Source: an uncultured Oscillospiraceae bacterium | GTDB taxonomy: Bacteria > Bacillota > Clostridia > Oscillospirales > Acutalibacteraceae | Direction of reading: 5' to 3' | DNA: 48,442 nt | Assembly: GCA_948471095.1 (NCBI GenBank) | Contig: CAOKRG010000014.1 | Coordinates: 1 to 48,442, forward strand | Shown here: positions 43,866-48,442 of the stretch, in pieces | Layout: each line of letters starts with the position of its first letter | How positions within the stretch are numbered: position 1 is the stretch's first letter | Position numbers and translations under genes: made by a program | Notes under the pieces: model-generated | The model's input: the letters and a program-made list of their open reading frames with translations, nothing else | Databases searched by the model: none | What the model was told of the DNA's origin: nothing

Positions 43866-43935
43866 CAGTAACTCCCCTGGGGAGTTACTGCGACAGAGAA
43901 TGGGCGCCCATTCCGCCGTTTCGCCGCGAAGCGGC
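43866..43935. repeat. Three tandem palindromes in the oppA leader
   Basis: Three hairpins follow each other: 43866-43890 (arms CAGTAACTCCC/GGGAGTTACTG, 3-nt loop ctg), 43898-43913 (GAATGGGC/GCCCATTC) and 43915-43935 (GCCGTTTCG/CGAAGCGGC, one mismatch, 3-nt loop ccg). Two share the stem-plus-3-nt-loop pattern of the modular elements, but the surrounding scaffold is different. They lie in the predicted 230-nt leader of the opp transcript. Confidence 0.7.
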
Positions 43936-44032
43936 AATTATGAATCTTTTTCGACAGAAATAAAAACAGATTATGTACGCCTTGTGATACTAGCCAAAAG
44001 CTTCGCTTGTTTCGGCTATATCTTGCACAGAT

Positions 44033-44061
44033 ATTATATCACGCCCCCTAGGGGAAGTCAA
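44033..44061 (-). promoter_or_regulatory. Sigma-A promoter of the opp operon
   Basis: On the minus strand TTGACT (44056-44061), 17 bases, TATAAT (44033-44038). The leader to the oppA ATG is about 230 nt. Confidence 0.8.
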
Positions 44062-44618
44062 CCATTTATTTTTCTTTTGGAACACCTGCCAAACCCCTTT
44101 TCTCTGGCCCGATTATAGCCCCCGCCAAAGGCGGAAACCGCCATTTTTCTAGGAAAAATCCATGTCTTCCACCTTTTTGGCGGCATAGGACCAGCCTCTC
44201 CCGGAGCGCGGGCCCGTTGGTTACAATTTTGTAATAATTTGTCTCTGTGGACTGATATCGTTTTACCATGCCACAATATTTTGTGCTTTTTTGTCCGCGC
44301 GCCTTGTCCCCCGCCCTCTGCCCCTCCCGCTTTCCGCCTGGCGGAGGGGCATGCAATTCTAACAATATCGCGATATCGATTCGTGCAAATGAGACAGCGG
44401 TACCTTCCGTCATTTTTCCCGGTTTTCTGAGCCCCGCTTTTACAGTTTCCATAAGTCCCTATGTTTGGAGCATTTCCCAATAGTGCTGTACATGTGGAAG
44501 CCATTTTTTGCGGATTGGGAGTTTACCGCTTTATTCCGCTAATATTTTTTCTCCCTTCTGCCCCGTTTCCTGCAAATGGCGGGCGCTCTTTGTGGAGAAT
44601 TTGGGGAGTGCGCCCAAT
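44062..44618. other. 557-base gap without a supported gene
   Basis: It is less GC-rich than its surroundings. Open frames here lack binding sites and codon bias. I see a small palindrome ATATCGCGATAT near 44365 and no known RNA. It may be an upstream control region of either divergent transcript. Confidence 0.4.
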
Positions 44619-44647
44619 TTGACAAACGGCGCGGCCTGGTGTATTAT
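44619..44647 (+). promoter_or_regulatory. Sigma-A promoter of the 57-codon gene
   Basis: TTGACA (44619-44624), 17 bases, TATTAT (44642-44647). The leader is about 118 nt and contains a GGGGCC/GGCCCC stem. Confidence 0.8.
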
Positions 44648-44771
44648 GGGGCCACAGGAGCGAGAGGGGTCCGGCCCCGCGCCCCAAGCACAGGTGCAAG
44701 AGGCCGCAAGCGTTCCTGCAAATCAAGATGCGAGTGCAATGCTGACTCACTGAAGAAAAGAGGTTATCGGT

Positions 44772-44945
44772 ATGAAGAACACGAAGGAAATGACACGCGA
44801 CGCCATTTGGGCTGAGAGGAGCACCCTCTCCAACATCCGCTTCCAGGTACGGAACTTCCTGCGTTCCGCTGTAGAGGCTGCCGATCCGGACCTGTTCTAC
44901 TTCTCCCTGAACGGAATGGTCATGCCCCTGAGCCACAAGGCGTAA
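44772..44945 (+). CDS. Unrecognised 57-residue protein
   Basis: MKNTKEMTRDAIWAERSTL, then NIRFQVRNFLRSAVEAADPD and LFYFSLNGMVMPLSHKA. It is mainly helical and amphipathic, with no signal peptide or cysteine. An AAGAGG site lies 9 bases before the ATG. A consensus promoter 125 bases upstream and a strong terminator 18 bases after the stop frame it as an independent unit, the main reason to believe it. I do not know the family. It could be a small regulatory peptide. Confidence 0.65.
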   Translation: MKNTKEMTRDAIWAERSTLSNIRFQVRNFLRSAVEAADPDLFYFSLNGMVMPLSHKA

Positions 44946-44963
44946 GGCAAGCCAATAACAAAA

Positions 44964-44999
44964 GAGCCCGGCTTCCCCTGTGGGAGGCCGGGCTCTCCT
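44964..44999. terminator. Terminator of the 57-codon gene, possibly shared with rqcH
   Basis: Arms GAGCCCGGC (44964-44972) and GCCGGGCTC (44987-44995) with TCCTTATT after and an AACAAAA run before. The hairpin can serve both the + strand small gene and the convergent rqcH. Confidence 0.8.
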
Positions 45000-46735
45000 T
45001 ATTCCTGCGGGTCCACGAACAGGGTCTTGTAGTTCACGTAGACGACCATGCCGGGCCGGGCCCCCTGGGGCTTGCTTACGTGGCGGACCTGGGTGTAGTC
45101 CACCGGCACCTGGGCGGAGTCCTTAGCCTTGCTGTGCCGGGCGGCCAGTTTGGCGGCCTCCTCCATGGCCTGGGGCGTGGGGGCGCGGCCCTCCGTCACC
45201 AGCACCGTGTGGGAGCCGGGAATGTTCTTGGTGTGGAACCAGATATCGTTGTTGTTGGCCAGCTTTAGGGTCAGGCGGTCGTTCTGGCGGTTGTTGCGGC
45301 CCACCAGCACCGTGAAGCCGTCCCCGGTGGTAAAGCTGAGGGGCGCGCTGACCGCCGCGGGCTTCTCCTTCTTCCCCCGGCCGGCCCGAATATAGCCCTG
45401 CTCCTTGAGCTCGGCGCGGATCTCCGCCAGGTCCCGCTCGGTCTCGGCCCGGGCCAGGGCGTCCAGCACCGAGTCCAGATATTCCAGCTCCCGGCCCGCG
45501 ATCTCGATCTGCTCGGTGAGCTTCTCCTCGGCGGTTTTGGCCTTGCGGTATTCCTTATAATACTTCTGGGCGTTCTGGTTGGCGGTGAGGGCCGAGTCCA
45601 GCTTAATGTGGACCGGCGGCTGGCCCTCCTCATAGAAGTTGGCAAGGTCCACGGCCTTGGCCCCTTTTTCTATATTATATAGGTTGGCGCTGAGTAGGTC
45701 CCCCGCCGTCCGCAGGGCCTCCCGCTGGGCGCACTGGTCCAGCTCGGCCCGCTGGGCGTTGATCTTCCGGGCCAGCCGCTCGGAGTGGTTGGAGAGCAGC
45801 CGCAGCAGGTCCTGCTCCCGGACCCGCATCCGCTCCTGCTGGTCCTTCTCCCGGTAGAAGTCGTCCAAAAGCTGGGAGAAGCCCTCCCCCTGGCGCACCA
45901 CCGCCGATGTCCCATACTGCTGGATATCCAAAAAGGAGAAGTCCATGGGCTTTTTCTGTAGATTTACCGCCATGTAGGGCGTGCCCGCGGCCTCGATTAC
46001 CGTCTCCCGGACCTTCTGGTAGAAGAAGCCCAGCCGGAAGCTCTGCTCCTCGTCCAGGGTAAGGGCGGTCAGCTCCCTCCCCCGGCCCGCCCGGTGGGCG
46101 ATCTCCCGGCACACCACCGGCGAGACCCCCTGCAGCACCGCCAAAAGGGCCTTGGAGAGCTCCATGTCCCGGGGCAGGGCCTTAAGGGCAGCCTGCAGCT
46201 CCGGGGTCCCCGCGGTCAGCATGCACAGCTTGTCCTGGGGCGGGGGCAGGCGGTAGGCAAGCCCCGGCAGCACCAGGCGCTGGGAGCTCATCTCCGCGTC
46301 CACCCGCTTTAGGGCGTCGATGATCTTTCCGTCCGGGCCGGTCAGAATGATGTTGCTGTACCGGCCCATAATCTCCATGGTCAGCGTCAGGGTGACGTGG
46401 TCCCCCAGCTCGTTGATGGAGTCGAAGTCAAAGTGCAGCAGCCGTTCCAGCTCCGGCTGGCGGATGGCCGTCAGCCGGGAGCCCTGGAGCTTCTTGCGCA
46501 GCAGCATGCAGAGCATGGGCGGCTGCTTGGGGTTTTCCAGGGGAATATTGGTAAAGTGCGCCCGGGCGCTGTTGGCCCGGGCGGAGAACAGCACCTTGCA
46601 GGCCGTGTCATAGCCCCGAAAGCCCACCACCAGCTCCTCCCTGTTGGGCTGGTGGATTTTATCCACCCGGGCCCCGATGAGCTTTTGTTCCAGTTCCTTC
46701 TTGATATGGCGTAAAAACGCGCCGTCTAATGCCAT
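44999..46735 (-). CDS. rqcH: Ribosome quality control protein RqcH (NFACT family, Rqc2 homolog)
   Basis: Binds stalled 50S subunits carrying peptidyl-tRNA and adds C-terminal alanine tails that mark the nascent chain for degradation. 578 residues. NFACT-N domain: VDKIHQPNREELVVGFRG and EIMGRYSNIILTGPDGKIIDALKRV. Coiled coil at about 300-440. NFACT-R: ILVGRNN-like TVLVGRNNRQNDRLTLKLAN, then DIWFHTKNIPGSHTVLV and DYTQVRHVSKPQGARPGMVVYVNYKT. It was formerly annotated as fibronectin-binding protein A, a surface role that is unlikely without a signal peptide. AGGAAAGG precedes the ATG. It is the last gene of an operon with nif3, a GNAT and a small membrane protein. Confidence 0.95.
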   Translation of the reverse strand: MALDGAFLRHIKKELEQKLIGARVDKIHQPNREELVVGFRGYDTACKVLFSARANSARAHFTNIPLENPKQPPMLCMLLRKKLQGSRLTAIRQPELERLLHFDFDSINELGDHVTLTLTMEIMGRYSNIILTGPDGKIIDALKRVDAEMSSQRLVLPGLAYRLPPPQDKLCMLTAGTPELQAALKALPRDMELSKALLAVLQGVSPVVCREIAHRAGRGRELTALTLDEEQSFRLGFFYQKVRETVIEAAGTPYMAVNLQKKPMDFSFLDIQQYGTSAVVRQGEGFSQLLDDFYREKDQQERMRVREQDLLRLLSNHSERLARKINAQRAELDQCAQREALRTAGDLLSANLYNIEKGAKAVDLANFYEEGQPPVHIKLDSALTANQNAQKYYKEYRKAKTAEEKLTEQIEIAGRELEYLDSVLDALARAETERDLAEIRAELKEQGYIRAGRGKKEKPAAVSAPLSFTTGDGFTVLVGRNNRQNDRLTLKLANNNDIWFHTKNIPGSHTVLVTEGRAPTPQAMEEAAKLAARHSKAKDSAQVPVDYTQVRHVSKPQGARPGMVVYVNYKTLFVDPQE

Positions 46736-46757
46736 GATATGTTCCTTTCCTATCCGT

Positions 46758-46952
46758 TCAATGCACGATGATGTAATAGATCACATAGACCCAGCTGAGC
46801 AGCCCGTGGAAAATGGCCCAGCCCACCGAGTGCCAGTTGCAGTAGCTGATCACCATGGCCAGGGCGCTGCCAAAGGTGACGCCGGTTTTTACGGTCTTTT
46901 TTACCTGCTCGGTCCTCTTCCTTTCCGGTTGGTTCCGCGTCTCATAGTCCAC
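46758..46952 (-). CDS. Small membrane protein, 64 residues
   Basis: A charged N-terminus (DYETRNQPERKRTEQVKK) is followed by two predicted helices, TGVTFGSALAMVISYC and VGWAIFHGLLSWVYVIYYII. I chose GTG 46952 because GGGAGG lies 7 bases upstream; an ATG at 46970 has no site. It sits 22 bases before rqcH and 27 after the GNAT gene, so it is co-transcribed. Similar-looking small proteins beside clostridial genes are unannotated, and no function is proposed. Confidence 0.7.
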   Translation of the reverse strand: MDYETRNQPERKRTEQVKKTVKTGVTFGSALAMVISYCNWHSVGWAIFHGLLSWVYVIYYIIVH

Positions 46953-46979
46953 TTTTCTTCCTCCCATCAAATTTGATTT

Positions 46980-47465
46980 CTATTTCAAATCCATGCGCAT
47001 CACTTTTCTGTTCTCGGCAAAGCCATAGCTGGCATAGACCCCGATGGCGGGCAAGTTCTCGCTGAGCACGCCCAGCTCAATGAATTCCCCGCCCCTGGCC
47101 CGGGCCCAGCGCTCCACCGCTGCCAGCAGGGCCCTTCCCACGCCCCGGCCCCGGCGGCCTTCCGTTACCACCAGGTCCATCAAATAGGCGAACCGCCGGG
47201 GAATGAACGCGGGATGGGGCGGGGTCTCCCGGTCCTCCACCAGGGCGAAGCCTACCGCCGCGCCATCCTCCTTGGCCAGCAGAAAGTCCTGCCACCGGCT
47301 TTCCAGCACAGAGCGGACGAAGTCCTCCTTCTGGGCGGCGGGCCGGAAGTTCTGGGGCTGCAGCTTCGACATGGCGGCGTTTAGCTCCTCGTAGAGCCTT
47401 AAAATCTGCGGAAGGTCCTCCGCCCGCGCCGGTTCTATGGCCACGCCGTTCTCCCCCATCCTCAT
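46980..47465 (-). CDS. GNAT-family N-acetyltransferase
   Basis: 161 residues. AIEPARAEDLPQILRLYEELN is the N-terminal strand-helix, LMDLVVTEGRRGRGVGRALLAAVERWARARG the acetyl-CoA motif A (R-G-R-G-V-G-R-A), and IELGVLSENLPAIGVYASYGFAENRKVMRMDL the C-terminal signature. Its start overlaps the nif3 stop (ATGA), so the two are coupled. Substrate unknown. The link to RqcH is positional only. Confidence 0.88.
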   Translation of the reverse strand: MRMGENGVAIEPARAEDLPQILRLYEELNAAMSKLQPQNFRPAAQKEDFVRSVLESRWQDFLLAKEDGAAVGFALVEDRETPPHPAFIPRRFAYLMDLVVTEGRRGRGVGRALLAAVERWARARGGEFIELGVLSENLPAIGVYASYGFAENRKVMRMDLK

Positions 47466-48229
47466 ACCGTTTCCAGCGCCGGCCGCTCCGCCCTGCTGAG
47501 CAGAAAGCCCGTGTCCGGGAACCTCTTCTTAAGGTACGCCGCCAAAAAGGCCGCGAAGGGCTTTTCGGTCTCGTAATGGCCCGCCGCCACGCAGCTAAGG
47601 CCCAGCCGGGCGGCCTCCAGAGCTTCATGGTGCTTGATTTCTCCGGTAAGGAAAGCCTCCGCGCCCCGGCAGGCCGCATGTTTGATTTCGTCGCCCCCGG
47701 CCCCGCTGCAAAAGAAAACCCTCTTTACCGGCCGCCCGGCGTCCACCCATTGTACGGCCCCGGCTCCCAGGCGTTCCTTCACCAGCACCGCAAACTCCCG
47801 GGGCTCCATTTCCCGCTCCAGGTCCCCGGAGAATAGCACGCTGTCCTCGCCGAACACGTCCTCGCCCCGGACGTTCCGCAGGCCCAGGCGGCTGGCCAGG
47901 GCCGCGTTGACCCCGCACACGGGGGAGAGGTCCAAATTGGTGTGGCAGCACAGGGCTGCTATCCCGTTTTTCGCCAAAAGATAGGGCAGGTCCTGGGGGC
48001 CCAGGGATTTCAGCGGCTCAAAGATCACCGGGTGGTGGCTGATGATCAGGCTGGCGTTCAGGGCCCTTGCCTCCTCCGCCACGGCGGGCGTAATGTCCAG
48101 GCACAGCAGGGCCCGGGTGACTTCCGCGCTCCTCTCCCCCACCAGCAGGCCGGAGTTGTCAAAGGCCAGCTGGCTGGAAAAGGGCGCCACTGCGTTGATC
48201 ACATCATAAATATCGCAAATTCTTGCCAT
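47462..48229 (-). CDS. Nif3-like dinuclear metal centre protein (YqfO/GTP cyclohydrolase I type 2 family)
   Basis: 255 residues. Metal-binding motifs of the family: LIISHHPVIFEPLKSL, CCHTNLDLSPVCGVNAALA, and TGEIKHHEALEAARLGLSCVAAGHYETE near the C-terminus. FDNSGLLVGE at the start is also typical. Family members bind two metal ions and have been tied to GTP cyclohydrolase activity and to metal or NAD-related functions, but the cellular role is not settled. In Firmicutes the gene often follows trmK, which would lie beyond the window. GGAGG lies 4 bases before the ATG. Confidence 0.93.
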   Translation of the reverse strand: MARICDIYDVINAVAPFSSQLAFDNSGLLVGERSAEVTRALLCLDITPAVAEEARALNASLIISHHPVIFEPLKSLGPQDLPYLLAKNGIAALCCHTNLDLSPVCGVNAALASRLGLRNVRGEDVFGEDSVLFSGDLEREMEPREFAVLVKERLGAGAVQWVDAGRPVKRVFFCSGAGGDEIKHAACRGAEAFLTGEIKHHEALEAARLGLSCVAAGHYETEKPFAAFLAAYLKKRFPDTGFLLSRAERPALETV

Positions 48230-48297
48230 AGGTCCTCCTGTTTTGCTTTTATATAATTATAGATCTCTTGCGAAACAGATTTATGTTGAGTAATCGA

Positions 48298-48442
48298 TGG
48301 CCTCCGGCGGCCAAGTTCATCTCTGATGAACTTGCGGGGCTTATGACATTGGCTGTGCCAAGTCTCCCTAAGAACCCTACCAGGCGCCAACTTCGCGAAG
48401 CGAATGTCAACTTCGCGAAGCGAATGTCAACTTCGCGAAGCG
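48298..48442. repeat. Modular palindromic element, copy 5, cut by the window end
   Basis: The scaffold GGCCTCCGGCGGC is followed by module CAAGTTCATC/GATGAACTTG with loop tct (48312-48334). Then CATTGGC/GCCAAGT with loop tgt (48347-48363), CCCTAAGAACCC, and a tandem array from 48388. It lies about 70 bases upstream of the nif3 start. The far terminal repeat is outside the window. Confidence 0.8.
48388..48442. repeat. Perfect tandem repeat of a 20-bp hairpin unit, at least 2.75 copies
   Basis: Unit CAACTTCGCGAAGCGAATGT at 48388-48407 and 48408-48427, and again from 48428 to the window end. Each unit contains ACTTCGC and GCGAATG around loop gaa. This is the same stem as the module at 27328-27344, where the loop is aca. 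Confidence 0.9.

Noticed and set aside
44058-44504. A 148-codon open frame upstream of the opp promoter
   Set aside because: No binding site, Cys/Lys/Arg-rich composition unlike real proteins here, and it overlaps the opp -35 region.
48388-48442. Possible CRISPR array at the right edge
   Set aside because: The repeats are contiguous 20-bp units without spacers, each containing its own palindrome; no cas gene is in the window.

Overview
The window is GC-rich chromosomal DNA from a low-complexity-wall Gram-positive anaerobe, most likely an Oscillospirales (Clostridia) gut bacterium. This is inferred from gene content, not from a search: MutS2, RqcH, a class B sortase, type III glutamine synthetase GlnN, an FMN riboswitch with RibU, split chromate transporters, a flavin reductase-rubredoxin fusion and a YjfB-type small protein. 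Genes start behind strong AGGAGG-like sites. Most promoters I could pick out are sigma-A type with a 17-bp spacer.

Layout. 1-1.7 kb is decayed sequence: a sugar-kinase fragment and two broken reading frames. 1.7-9.4 kb holds two chemoreceptors on opposite strands around a cytoplasmic GH20 hexosaminidase and a TetR/flavodoxin pair with a clear operator. 9.5-15.7 kb carries htpG, a CPBP membrane protease, tadA and mutS2. 16.2-24.7 kb has a YjfB-like small motility protein, a BTAD regulator, an acetyltransferase, an internally duplicated membrane protein, nnr, riboswitch-controlled ribU and a membrane diguanylate cyclase. 24.9-34.7 kb has glnN, coaBC, glyA, the flavoprotein-rubredoxin fusion, the tRNA-modification pair tcdA/ttcA-like and a chromate transporter pair. 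34.9-37.7 kb has uxaC and a sortase B. 37.7-43.8 kb is a complete Opp-type ABC importer. 44.8-48.2 kb has an orphan small gene and the nif3-GNAT-membrane protein-rqcH operon.

The chemoreceptors, YjfB-like protein and diguanylate cyclase suggest a motile organism that uses c-di-GMP. The hexosaminidase, glucuronate isomerase, kinase remnant and Opp importer fit a host- or plant-glycan and peptide niche.

The most unusual content is intergenic. At least five places (15.7, 22.0, 27.1, 34.6 and 48.3 kb, with a fragment at 13.3 kb) carry one family of MITE-like elements. They have imperfect terminal inverted repeats, a shared scaffold, and a variable number of palindromic modules, mostly a 7-11 bp stem closed by a 3-nt loop. 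Stem sequences change with complementary changes preserved, loops vary freely, and one copy is flanked by an 8-bp direct repeat. Three of the sites stop 12-18 bp upstream of a promoter -35 box. I know of no described family with this exact structure; the nearest analogues are BOX, BIME/REP and Correia elements.
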